Source of the DNA: Akkermansia sp. RCC_12PD
GTDB taxonomy: Bacteria; Verrucomicrobiota; Verrucomicrobiia; Verrucomicrobiales; Akkermansiaceae
NCBI RefSeq assembly: GCF_036417355.1
Contig: NZ_CP143889.1
Span: 1,984,001 to 2,048,000, forward strand
DNA length: 64,000 bases
Direction: 5' to 3'
In this document: piece by piece, positions 48,637 through 56,364 of the stretch
Layout of the letters: each line of letters opens with the position of its first letter
Position numbering within the stretch: the stretch's first letter is position 1
Notes under the pieces: generated by a model
The model's input: the letters and a program-made list of their open reading frames with translations, nothing else
The model's database searches: none
What the model was told of the DNA's origin: nothing
Position numbers and translations under genes: made by a program

Positions 48637-48933
48637 ATGAAATTTATAAAAAAATGTATTTCCAAGCCACTGGACACATCATCCGTGCAAATTTCAGATG
48701 ATCTCAGGGAATTAATTGAGTTGATTGCGGAGAACACCCATAACGTATGGGCTGAAGAACGTTTGCGGCAAGGATGGAAGTTGAGACCTTGCCGGGATGA
48801 ACAACTTAAAACCCATCCTTGCCTCATTCCTTCTGAAGACCTCCCGGAGAAAGAAAAGATTTTTGACAGACGAATAGTTTCGGAAGTGATAAAACTTATT
48901 CAGGTATCAGGATTTTCAATTAAACGTTATTAA
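48637..48933 (+). CDS. Single RyR domain protein
   Basis: A 98-residue protein made up of one RyR (ryanodine-receptor repeat) domain. The core IAENTHNVWAEERLRQGW at about residues 29-46 is the family signature, followed by THPCLIPSEDLPEKEKIFDRR and a closing helix VIKLIQVSGFSI. RyR domains occur in eukaryotic calcium channels and in predicted prokaryotic nucleotide-signalling systems. Here it probably acts as a small sensor or adaptor for a ligand made by the TIR protein (inference). An upstream in-frame start at 48574 overlaps the preceding gene; Met 48637 is preferred. Spacing to the next gene is 21 bases. Confidence 0.85.
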   Translation: MKFIKKCISKPLDTSSVQISDDLRELIELIAENTHNVWAEERLRQGWKLRPCRDEQLKTHPCLIPSEDLPEKEKIFDRRIVSEVIKLIQVSGFSIKRY

Positions 48934-48954
48934 TGATAGAATTGATTTATTATT

Positions 48955-51147
48955 ATGGATAATAGTTTTTATATTTTTTTTACTGCTATTCTGGCAGTAT
49001 CCATAGTGGTATGGAGATTTTTTCCTAAATTTAAATTTTTCATATGGATATCAAAAGGCTCCCTTACCCAAATAGGTGTCCTGATATTAATTATTATATT
49101 GATAGGAATATCGTTTCATTTATTAGATTCTTACGGCCATGGGTATGGTGTTGGAAATTATACATCTGCCTCGCCGGTTAAGCATTTTTTTAACTCTGTA
49201 TCACCAGAGGCATTATATTTGTTCAAAAATAATTTATATATGCATTTTATGGCCGCGTTCACAGGGTATATCCTTTTATCCGGATTATTCATAACTACCT
49301 TTGTCAGTATATTTCATCAAAAGCAGGAACTTCACGACCTTGGAAAAATTGAGTATAAAAATGTAAATGACCATTATGTGATCATCGGGGGAAGATTTTT
49401 AGTAGGAAGTATTATTCGACAATTACGCAACCACCCGCTACCTCGTAATAAAAATTGCTGTTTATTACAGAAGATATACGAGAAAAAGCCTTATATTATG
49501 TTATTAACTTCAGAACATGTTCCCACTCTTAAGGAGCGTTTGCGAGCCCAGCTGTCTAAAGACCAATTTTCTAAAGTAATTTTTATTCATGGCGGCCAGA
49601 ATTGCAAAGAGGATATTAAAAAACTGAATTTGAAAACATGCCGGGAGATTTATGTTCTGGGTGAAAATAATGATATTGACCGGGATGGTAAAAATATTAA
49701 CACCGCTTATCTTATCTCCCAATTATTTGAAGATTGTGTGAAGAGCCAACCTAAAAAGACTGTCTGTAAAGTCATGTTTGACAAACATTCCACTTATGAA
49801 TTGTTTCAGAGAGGATTAGGGGGTTCTCTTGCCAATATTAACTTTGAACCTTTTTGTTTTTATAAGGATTGGGTAGAGAAAATTTTTGCCTCAAATGTAA
49901 ATAATTCTTTTGGTATCAAATATTTTCCTTTAGATCGTGTTCCCATTGTAAAAGATTCTAAAAAATTTGTTCATTTAATCATTATAGGTATGTCAAAAAT
50001 GGGCATTACGATGGCTGAAGAAGCCGCGCATTTCGCTCATTTTCCTAATTTTTCATCTCAACAAATAAAGACCAGGATTACTTTAATTGACAAGCGGGCT
50101 TCAGAAGAACTGCGTCAATTCCGTAATAGCCGAACAGGACTTTTTCGTGAGGTTTCTTATCAGCTTGAAATTATTTCGGAGAATAAACCTGTGAAATTTG
50201 AATTTACTCCGCAAAGAAATAATTTGTTTACTGATATCTTTTTTAATTTTATCCAGGGAGATATCTTAAGTTCTTCTGTGCGCAAACGCATAAAGGACTT
50301 TGTTAGTGATGAAAATGCCATTGTTACGATTGCCGTGTGTATTCCCAACCCAGCAGATGCTCTGAATATAGGGTTGAATCTTCCTTCTTGCGTTTATGAT
50401 TCTTGTCGCAGCAAGCACACAGTGCCCGTTTTGGTTCAGCAGGAGACTGTAGAAAGTGTTTTATCCGTGAATGAACATCATATCCCGACGAAGTGTTACC
50501 AACCTTATAAAAATGTTTTTCCTTTCGGCATGTTGGATGAGGTAACAGGTATTGTTTGTGATAATGACCGTGGAGCACAAATTGTGAATTATATTTATTC
50601 ATTTGCTTCTGAATGGATTTGGAAAAATGAGGATTTTTTAGAGGAAAACAAGGAGTATCTCGATTGGATTATTAATTCCATACTTAGTGAGAGAGACAAG
50701 GTGGAAAACGGTATGAAGGAATACTTAAAAAATAAGGCGGAAAAAGATTGGGAGGAAATGAATATAAAAAATAAGTTTTCCAATAGATATAGTGCAGCCT
50801 CCGTAGAAATTAAGCTTCGAAGTGTGAAGATATCCCCTGAGTGTTTTCGTCAAAGCAGGGCATTCTGTGAACAATGGCATACCGTTCTAAAGGATAATGC
50901 AAATATATTGGCTTCAACGGAACATAACCGTTGGAACATGGAAAAATTATTACTGGGGTTTGTTCCAACATCTGACACGGAACATATGAATTGTCAAAGA
51001 GATTATAGTTGTAGAAATTTTTATAAGAACCGTTATGCAATTCATGATGCTATTAGGCCGTTTCACGAGCTGGGAATAAAAGATAGAGTTTACGATTATT
51101 TCTTTGTACTTTACTGTTATCTTATCTGTTTACCTGGCGATGAATAG
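48955..51147 (+). CDS. Membrane protein with two TrkA-N/RCK-like domains and a C-terminal RyR domain
   Basis: A 730-residue protein. Three TM helices lie at about 5-22, 37-56 and 95-118, with a loop SYGHGYGVGNYTSASPV between TM2 and TM3. It lacks a standard TVGYG selectivity filter. Two Rossmann-like TrkA-N/RCK units follow: HYVIIGGRFLVGSIIRQL at 140-157 with a later IFIHGGQ...EIYVLGEN, and FVHLIIIGMSKMG from 338 with ITLIDKR. The C-terminal part from about 653 (ASTEHNRWNMEKLLLGFVP) is a RyR domain. The layout of channel-like helices with nucleotide-binding gating domains suggests an ion-channel or membrane effector. It is the last gene of the four-gene island. Confidence 0.75.
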   Translation: MDNSFYIFFTAILAVSIVVWRFFPKFKFFIWISKGSLTQIGVLILIIILIGISFHLLDSYGHGYGVGNYTSASPVKHFFNSVSPEALYLFKNNLYMHFMAAFTGYILLSGLFITTFVSIFHQKQELHDLGKIEYKNVNDHYVIIGGRFLVGSIIRQLRNHPLPRNKNCCLLQKIYEKKPYIMLLTSEHVPTLKERLRAQLSKDQFSKVIFIHGGQNCKEDIKKLNLKTCREIYVLGENNDIDRDGKNINTAYLISQLFEDCVKSQPKKTVCKVMFDKHSTYELFQRGLGGSLANINFEPFCFYKDWVEKIFASNVNNSFGIKYFPLDRVPIVKDSKKFVHLIIIGMSKMGITMAEEAAHFAHFPNFSSQQIKTRITLIDKRASEELRQFRNSRTGLFREVSYQLEIISENKPVKFEFTPQRNNLFTDIFFNFIQGDILSSSVRKRIKDFVSDENAIVTIAVCIPNPADALNIGLNLPSCVYDSCRSKHTVPVLVQQETVESVLSVNEHHIPTKCYQPYKNVFPFGMLDEVTGIVCDNDRGAQIVNYIYSFASEWIWKNEDFLEENKEYLDWIINSILSERDKVENGMKEYLKNKAEKDWEEMNIKNKFSNRYSAASVEIKLRSVKISPECFRQSRAFCEQWHTVLKDNANILASTEHNRWNMEKLLLGFVPTSDTEHMNCQRDYSCRNFYKNRYAIHDAIRPFHELGIKDRVYDYFFVLYCYLICLPGDE

Positions 51148-51238
51148 TATACAGACCCATTGGAGAATGATTTATCAGGAAAAGAAAAAGCCCTTGCAGA
51201 TTGTTTTATTCTGCAAGGGCTTAAGAAATGGGAAATTT
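51148..51238. other. Right border of the AT-rich genes, with a strong hairpin
   Basis: Contains the terminator-like hairpin at 51188-51222 listed separately. It links the last island gene to the tRNA fragment. Confidence 0.4.
51188..51222 (-). terminator. Intrinsic terminator beyond the tRNA-Pro fragment
   Basis: A 12-bp perfect stem (aagcccttgcag / ctgcaagggctt) with an 11-base loop. On the minus strand a T-run follows (complement of aaagaaaa). It sits just downstream of the 3' end of the tRNA-Pro fragment on that strand, so it is likely the original terminator of that tRNA gene. On the plus strand it could also help end the island transcript. Confidence 0.75.
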
Positions 51239-51288
51239 TGGTCGAGCTGACAGGATTCGAACCTGCGACCTCTTCGGCCGGAACGAAG
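51239..51288 (-). repeat. 3' fragment of tRNA-Pro, probable attachment-site duplicate
   Basis: The bases from CCA through the T-arm to the anticodon arm match the intact tRNA-Pro at 54509-54585: about 38 bases are identical and the next 12 differ at two positions in the anticodon loop. The D-arm and 5' acceptor strand are absent. A repeated tRNA 3' end of this kind is typical of site-specific integration, so the DNA between 51289 and 54508 could be an inserted element. No integrase is visible. Confidence 0.7.
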
Positions 51289-51513
51289 AGAATTCAATTT
51301 TTGGCTATTGATAATCAATGGTTGCGTTTCTTGTGCCCCTTTCATACCCTTTATTTTCCGCTTGATTATCGTGTCGTTTTTAACCTTTTCCCTCACCTTC
51401 CGAATGAGGATTGGGCTACGTGTTAAACGTGTTGGTAGGTTCAGGGAACGCTGCCAGAATACCGGAAGGCTGATAGTTCAGTCTTTCAAAGAAGTAAACA
51501 ACAAACAATAGCA
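51289..51513. other. Intergenic stretch after the tRNA fragment
   Basis: A minus-strand frame (RKVREKVKNDTIIKRKIKGMKGAQ...) runs from about 51460 through the tRNA fragment to 51175. It may be the tail of a decayed gene, but the final part only reflects the tRNA sequence. Nothing here is clearly functional. Confidence 0.25.
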
Positions 51514-52723
51514 ATGAATAATTATATTCCTTTAAAAAAGCAGTTGTTCCTGTTTGTATCTATGATGGTAGTAAACCTCTTATTGACAAAAAACTTGGTG
51601 TAGAAGCCACGGATTGCCGCTTTGACGGTTCGGAGTGCGGACACTCTTTCTCCCCGGAGCTCCGGAAATGTTCATTAAGGTGGAAGAGGACGGCCTTTAC
51701 TATTTTGGTCTGGAAGCCGACGACAAGGGGTTCCTCAAAATCGCGGGCGAGGAAGTCTGTGTCAAAGACGGAATTCCACCCCACGGACGTTTGGAACTGG
51801 ACACCTGGTCAAAAAACCTGAAAGCAGGTTATTACAAGGTCCAACTCCTGTGCATCAATGAGGAATATTCTCCCACCAGTGGCAATGCTATCGCCTTCAA
51901 TGTGACGATGGACAAGAAACCCATCAAGGAAGGAAATTATTCCGGCGATTCGACGATGAAGCGTACCTTCACCGCATCCTCGAAGATGAAATTGTGGACT
52001 ATCGTGAAAGAGGCCACCATCACCTGTGAAGAATCCAAGGAGGTGGAAATCGGATTTGACGAAAAGGCTCCGACTATTTCAAACGAAGCAAGAGATTGTA
52101 TAATCACGCCTATTATGCCCAGAGTTTTTGTGACGCCATGCAAGGATGAAGTAGCCGATGTCTGTAGGCTCCGGGTTGCCCACGTTTCCTGTGGCACCGA
52201 GGTTTTGATTCGCACGGGAGGTTATCAGGATGCTCTTGCCAATCCGCCAACCACGGAAGTGGAAGCCATTATCGCAGTCGAGTGCATGAACAGAGAACAG
52301 GCCAGGGGTGGTGCTTTAGGTTGGAGCACCAGGGAAGCTTCTATGGCCCATGAAGAGCACCACCGCCAGCGGTGGAGGGAAGCGTACCAGTTGTACTGGA
52401 AACATTTAAAGGTTCAGGAAGAACTGGAAAAGGAAAACGTCTCCTGCAAGGAATATCCGGACATGGACCAGGCACTGGAAGCGATGAAGAAAACCGTTGC
52501 CGATTGGGAGAAGAAATTCTTTAACACGACTTCGGAATATGTTCGCAAACTTCCTGACGATGCGAACAGCCGTCCTTATTGCGCCGCACAAAAAGTATTG
52601 AACGAAGCGACTGGAAGCATTATTGCTTTAGCGGATGCCAACGGATGGAGCCGGGTTCCCCGGAACGTCACGGTGCCGGGAGTAACGGAACCCGTGTGTT
52701 TCCTTCCCCCCGGTCAACGGTGA
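51514..52723 (+). pseudogene. Frameshifted gene for a protein of unknown function
   Basis: Begins ATG AAT AAT at 51514. The frame shifts in the A-run at 51534-51539: the following GCA-GTT-GTT-CCT (from 51540) continues sensibly as AVVPVCIYDGSKPLIDKKLGVEATDCRFDGS. Another shift near 51635-51650 leads into the long frame GAPEMFIKVEEDGLYYFGLEADDKGFLKIAGEE... that ends at 52723. The reconstructed protein has a beta-rich N-terminal half (about 110 residues, ending GNAIAFNVTMDKKP), an Ig-like middle and a C-terminal coiled segment (HHRQRWREAYQLYWKHLKVQEELEKE). From 51635 a GTG start could still express 362 residues. It may be a surface or secreted protein. Confidence 0.55.
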
Positions 52724-52751
52724 AGAAAACTGAACCTTTACCTATTAGGTC

Positions 52752-53264
52752 ATGAACAAAGCCCGTTTTTTGCTCAATTTGCTGATCGGAACGTTGCTTT
52801 CCGGAGCCGCCCTGGGCGATCAGGCGGACAACGGCCTGGAATGCACTATCAAGATGGAAAGATCTTTCTTTGGCGTGAGAGACAGGCTGCGGGATTTCAC
52901 GCTCGTTTAAGAGCCGGTCCGGCTTTATGATGATTTTTATCCCGAGCCGACATTAGGTCCGCATATCAAGATAGAACTCTGGAGCCAGCAAACAGGAAAA
53001 AAGAAGAAATTGGTTGGTTCGTATATAGGAGCCTATCATGTTAACAAGATGTTTCAGCACATCCGTTTTATTACCTTGAAGCCGGGATAGAAACATGAAG
53101 TACCCATTAGGGATGTTTACCTGCTGGTGGACTTTATCCCTGAGACGCTGCGTTTGTCCAAGGGGGAAATCTACTTGCTGGAAGTAGAGTTCACGGATGA
53201 GCGTGGCGAACCGGGAGTACGGAGAACATACAAGGGAAAGACAAAATTAATTACCAGACCTTGA
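52752..53264 (+). pseudogene. Decayed copy of the secreted protein at 53567, with in-frame stops
   Basis: Starts ATGAACAAAGCC with a good signal peptide (NLLIGTLLSGAALG) and ADNGLECTIKMERSFF, parallel to ADNGVECSVVMEKTSF in the downstream gene. A TAA at 52908-52910 and a TAG at 53088-53090 interrupt one unbroken frame; around them VRLYDDFYP, PHIKIELWSQ, HIRFITLKPG and HEVPIRDVYLL match the intact paralogue. The second stop replaces a Glu codon (GAG to TAG). A TGA at 53262-53264 ends the frame. Confidence 0.75.
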
Positions 53265-53273
53265 CGAATAATA

Positions 53274-53567
53274 GGAAAGCCGCTCATCCAATGTAAACGT
53301 TTTTTTGACCATATTGAGGACGGATCAGCGCAGCGTCCGCATTCTGAATGCTGGGCTGGGAAAATGGCCTTTCGCCATCATCCCATGGAATATCGGAAAC
53401 TTGCCCCAGGCCAGGAATACAGCGTCACGATTCCGGTTTGTCTGGATAATGTCGAGTTGGAAGACCGGAAATAATGTTCTTGTGAACTGGAAACGCGCTA
53501 CTATAATCAGCAGGGTAAGAATTGTTTCCTGGGGACTCTCCGGGCGGCGACTAAACTCGTGCTGTAA
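53274..53567 (+). pseudogene. Truncated third paralogue
   Basis: One frame reads ...CKRFFDHIEDGSAQRPHSECWAGKM..., then YRKLAPGQEYSVTIPVCLDNVELEDRK, is broken by TAA at about 53472, and continues CSCELETRYYNQQGKN to TAA 53565-53567. It lacks an N-terminus and signal peptide. The LAPGQEYSVTIPV stretch corresponds to LNPGEKHEVPV of the next gene. Its last stop overlaps the next ATG as TAATG. Confidence 0.5.
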
Positions 53568-54100
53568 TGAAAAAAATCTTCCAGATTTTAGGGCTTCTGG
53601 CCAGCCTGTCCCTCCATGATCCCGCATGGGGGGACAAGGCCGACAACGGAGTTGAATGTTCCGTGGTGATGGAAAAGACCTCGTTCGATCCAAGAGCAGC
53701 TTTTCCGGATTTCAAGCTGGTATTTGCCAACAAGGGAGAAAAGGCTGTGCGTCTTTTCGACGACTTCTATCCTCTCAAGGAACGCGGCCCGAATATCATC
53801 ATCAAGATATGGAGTCAGGGAAACGGCAAGAAGGGAGAAAGGCCAACGGCATGGTATCTTCCCTCCTATCAAATGGAACGTGTTGCGGATCTTATGCGCT
53901 TTATTACCTTGAACCCCGGAGAGAAGCATGAAGTGCCCGTCAAGGATGCGTACCTGCTGCTGACCTATTTACAACCTCTGGCCAGCGGAAAAATATACGA
54001 ACTGGAAGTACGTTTCCGGGACGAATATGGAGATCCGGGTGCCCGGAGGGAGTATGTGGGGAAAAAGGATTTTATCGTCATTGATCAAACCCCCAGGTGA
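53567..54100 (+). CDS. Secreted protein of unknown function (intact paralogue)
   Basis: A 177-residue protein with a Sec signal peptide (MKKIFQILGLLASLSLHDPAWG). The mature part is a small Ig-like or beta-sandwich domain (VECSVVMEKTSFDPRAAFPDFKLVFANKGEKAVRLFDDFYP, RFITLNPGEKHEVPVKDAYLLLTYL, YELEVRFRDEYG). Strand order and the LNPGE-x5-V pattern recall intracellular proteinase inhibitor (BsuPI)-like folds, though this is only a resemblance. Two broken paralogues precede it. It may be a surface or toxin-associated protein; I cannot assign a function. Confidence 0.65.
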   Translation: MKKIFQILGLLASLSLHDPAWGDKADNGVECSVVMEKTSFDPRAAFPDFKLVFANKGEKAVRLFDDFYPLKERGPNIIIKIWSQGNGKKGERPTAWYLPSYQMERVADLMRFITLNPGEKHEVPVKDAYLLLTYLQPLASGKIYELEVRFRDEYGDPGARREYVGKKDFIVIDQTPR

Positions 54101-54477
54101 ATTTGAAAAATTACGGCAGCCCCGTTCGTGAAATATGAGCGGAGCTTTTTCATGGGAAGAGAGGTCATTCTCCAACCTTGGGGTTTTGGATGTGGCAGAG
54201 CGCTCCTGTGTCGGTATTGATTTTGGATTTCACAAAGTTGAGGACTTTGGCTCCAAGGGCGTTTTTCCCTCTGAATTTGTAAATGGCTTTAACGTCTATC
54301 CTTTCAGGCTAAACTTTTAGAATTTGGCTTATGTGATATTGTCCTCTTGCAGGAGGGTAAATTCCATCAACAGGGCGTTATTGATTCACCCCAGTAGACG
54401 GTCTGCACCTTCGTTTAGGCTATGGGGGAATAGGAATTTTGAGGTGTAAAATTGCTTGATGTTCAATTTTTAGGGCA
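54101..54477. other. Stretch with a minus-strand gene remnant
   Basis: Contains the fragment listed at 54165-54305. Otherwise I see no gene. Confidence 0.35.
54165..54305 (-). pseudogene. C-terminal remnant of a minus-strand gene
   Basis: A 46-codon frame ending in TGA at 54165-54167 reads PERIDVKAIYKFRGKNALGAKVLNFVKSKINTDTGALCHIQNPKVGE, which looks like real protein sequence (alternating strands and turns, normal composition). A stop codon lies just upstream and there is no start. The pattern of YKFRGKNALGAKVLN is like the end of small phage or lipoprotein-type proteins, but I cannot name it. Confidence 0.35.
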
Positions 54478-54502
54478 CAAAAAAGCCGCCCGGAGGCGGC
54501 TA
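54478..54502 (-). terminator. tRNA-Pro terminator
   Basis: Stem gccgcc / ggcggc with a short loop, followed on the minus strand by a run of T (aaaaaa on the plus strand at 54479-54484). It lies 7 bases beyond the tRNA 3' end. Confidence 0.8.
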
Positions 54503-54508
54503 TTAAAT

Positions 54509-54585
<77 letters not shown>

Positions 54586-54679
54586 TTGATGTGGTGCGGC
54601 GCAGTCTAAGGGCGGAAAGGCGGTTTGTCCAGTTTTTTTTGTTCGCGGCGGAACTTAATTGTGCTACGGTTCAGGGGCT

Positions 54680-55162
54680 ATGATGGATATGCTGGTGCGG
54701 CTGTATGATTTGCCCGATATTGATGATGAAGTGCAGGTCTTGAAGGAGCGGGGCATCCTGATACGGCGCCCCGGCGCTTATGAACGGCATCTGGTTGCGG
54801 ATTGGGTGGGGCGCCATTTTTCCCCCAAGTGGGTGAGTGAGACGAAGACGGCTTTTGCACGGCAGCCCATTTCCTGCTTTATTGCTACGAGGGAGAAGCA
54901 AATGATTGGGTTTGCCTGTTACGACGTGACGGCCCGGGGTTTCCTGGGGCCGATGGGCGTCGGGGAAGAGGCCCGGAAGAGCGGTGTGGGGCGGGTGTTG
55001 CTGGTTTCCGCCCTGCGCGGTTTGAGGGACATGGGGCACGCGTATGGGATTATCGGCGGTGTGGGGCCTGCCGACTTTTATGCCCGGACGGTGGGCGCTG
55101 TTCCCATTGAAGGGAGTTCCCCCGGCATTTACGTGGATATTTTGCCGGAACCGCAGGCGTGA
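54680..55162 (+). CDS. GNAT family N-acetyltransferase
   Basis: A 160-residue protein. The acetyl-CoA motif GPMGVGEEARKSGVGRVLLVSALRGL (about residues 93-118) contains the usual Q/R-x-x-G-x-G/A pattern as RKSGVG. CFIATREKQMIGFACYD is the central strand pair, and YGIIGGVGPADFYARTVGA is motif B. The substrate is unknown. ATG at 54680 or 54683 are both possible starts. It lies on the far side of the tRNA and marks the return to GC-rich core DNA. Confidence 0.83.
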   Translation: MMDMLVRLYDLPDIDDEVQVLKERGILIRRPGAYERHLVADWVGRHFSPKWVSETKTAFARQPISCFIATREKQMIGFACYDVTARGFLGPMGVGEEARKSGVGRVLLVSALRGLRDMGHAYGIIGGVGPADFYARTVGAVPIEGSSPGIYVDILPEPQA

Positions 55163-55382
55163 AATTTTGATCTGCGCATCGTTTCCGTTTTGTTTTTTTG
55201 AATGGCTTCGGAATCGTCCGCTATCCGGAAAGGAAAAAGAAAGGTGCGGGGATCGGGTGGAAGAGTGGAGGCGTTTCCATCAGGTTGAAAGCAGGGGTAG
55301 GGAACGGATTCAGGAGAATCCTGCACCGGAGGGCGTTGGGCCGGCCCGGAGGGAGTAGAAATATGCATCATGTGCATAAAAA
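55163..55382. other. Intergenic stretch with no gene seen
   Basis: About 220 bases between the acetyltransferase gene and the terminator at 55383. A T-rich run (tttgtttttttg) follows the acetyltransferase stop without a clear stem. Confidence 0.4.
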
Positions 55383-55411
55383 ACACCCCGCCATTTTTAT
55401 TTGCGGGGTGT
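55383..55411 (-). terminator. Intrinsic terminator of the nitroreductase gene
   Basis: A 9-bp stem (acaccccgc / gcggggtgt) with an 11-base loop, followed on the minus strand by TTTTTTATG (plus strand cataaaaaa at 55374-55382). Confidence 0.8.
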
Positions 55412-55464
55412 CTGGCTGAGTGCCGGGAGGGCATTCCATGTGCACGCCTTTTGGGAATAGGCTG

Positions 55465-56055
55465 TTATTTGTCCTGTTTGTAGCCTACCGGGTGGCAGAG
55501 CATGACGGTTTGCGGGGCTTTGAGTTTCAGCGCCGCTTGCAGAGCGTTCTTGTCCATGCTGCCTTTCGGGTAGGTTGCCAGGCCCGTGCCGGAGCAGAAG
55601 AGGGAGATGTTCTGGGAGACGATTCCCGCATCCATCGCCGCCCAGGGTTCGGCCGTGTCCGTTACCAGGATGAGGCAGACGGGCGCATCGGCCGGCCGGG
55701 CGTCTCCATCGCTGACGGGCACCAGGGCATGCGCCTTGTGGTCGTACAGATAGGAGGCGTCCTTGGTGCATACATAGATTTTGACGTCCTGCCGGTTCAT
55801 GGCGGATGGAGCCGTGCGCTTTCCGGTGTCGGCCCGGTTGATGCCGTTGGCCGCCCAGACAAGGTCGGAGAGGTCTTTCTGGGAGAGCATTTTATCCGAG
55901 CAGCTGCGGATGGATTGCCTGTCCGACAGGGCTTTCATGACTGCGGAGCCGCGCGTCAGGTCCGGCTGGTCCAGTTTGATAGTTTCCGCCGCCTGGAGCA
56001 GGGCGGTTCCGGCCAGTCCCAGGGAAACAATGAGAGGAAGGAGGTGTTTTTTCAT
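55465..56055 (-). CDS. Exported nitroreductase family protein
   Basis: A 196-residue protein with a Sec signal peptide (MKKHLLPLIVSLGLAGTALLQAAE). The mature part has nitroreductase-fold features: LSDRQSIRSCSDKMLSQKDLSDLVWAANGINR at the N-terminal FMN-binding Arg-rich segment, RTAPSAMNRQDVKIYV, MDAGIVSQNISLFCSGTGLATYP and the C-terminal PQTVMLCHPVGYK. This resembles SagB/ThcOx-like nitroreductases. The presence of a signal peptide is unusual because these enzymes are generally cytoplasmic flavoproteins; the flavin would have to be acquired outside. Substrate unknown. Confidence 0.78.
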   Translation of the reverse strand: MKKHLLPLIVSLGLAGTALLQAAETIKLDQPDLTRGSAVMKALSDRQSIRSCSDKMLSQKDLSDLVWAANGINRADTGKRTAPSAMNRQDVKIYVCTKDASYLYDHKAHALVPVSDGDARPADAPVCLILVTDTAEPWAAMDAGIVSQNISLFCSGTGLATYPKGSMDKNALQAALKLKAPQTVMLCHPVGYKQDK

Positions 56056-56364
56056 GTTACGGAAGTGCAGGGGTTATGGAATGGAGGGAAGAATTTCCCC
56101 ATTGCGGGAATTTAACATGGGAACATGTCCTCTCAAGGCTTTTCTGCGCCCTGTTGTTCAGGTACGTTTCCACAGGGAAGGAAATGCGGAGGGAAGGTCT
56201 TCATGCCAACCGAGAGTTTTTTCAAGAAAAGCCTTGAGTTTTTATGGAGAACTGCTATTGAAAGCGACCGATTTTTCGCCCGGCGGGGGAAGGCGCCCCG
56301 ATTGCCCGCCGGCCAACCAGGGGCCATGAGAAAAATCGCCAATACTAACTCATCAACCATTTAA
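56056..56364 (+). promoter_or_regulatory. rpsA leader with putative promoter at 56234-56261
   Basis: TTGAGT at 56234-56239 and TATTGA at 56256-56261, 16 bases apart, make a plausible promoter about 100 bases ahead of rpsA. The leader after it holds a GC-rich stem-prone stretch (cgcccggcggggg...cccgccggcc at 56278-56313) that could be an S1 autoregulatory structure. The rest of the 310 bases shows no gene. Confidence 0.4.

Noticed and set aside
51175-51396. A minus-strand ORF through the tRNA fragment
   Set aside because: Its end is only a translation of the tRNA sequence, and its upstream part matches no integrase motif I know.
54135-54320. A 61-codon plus-strand ORF next to tRNA-Pro
   Set aside because: The opposite strand reads better as a gene remnant; this frame has no ribosome site or family.
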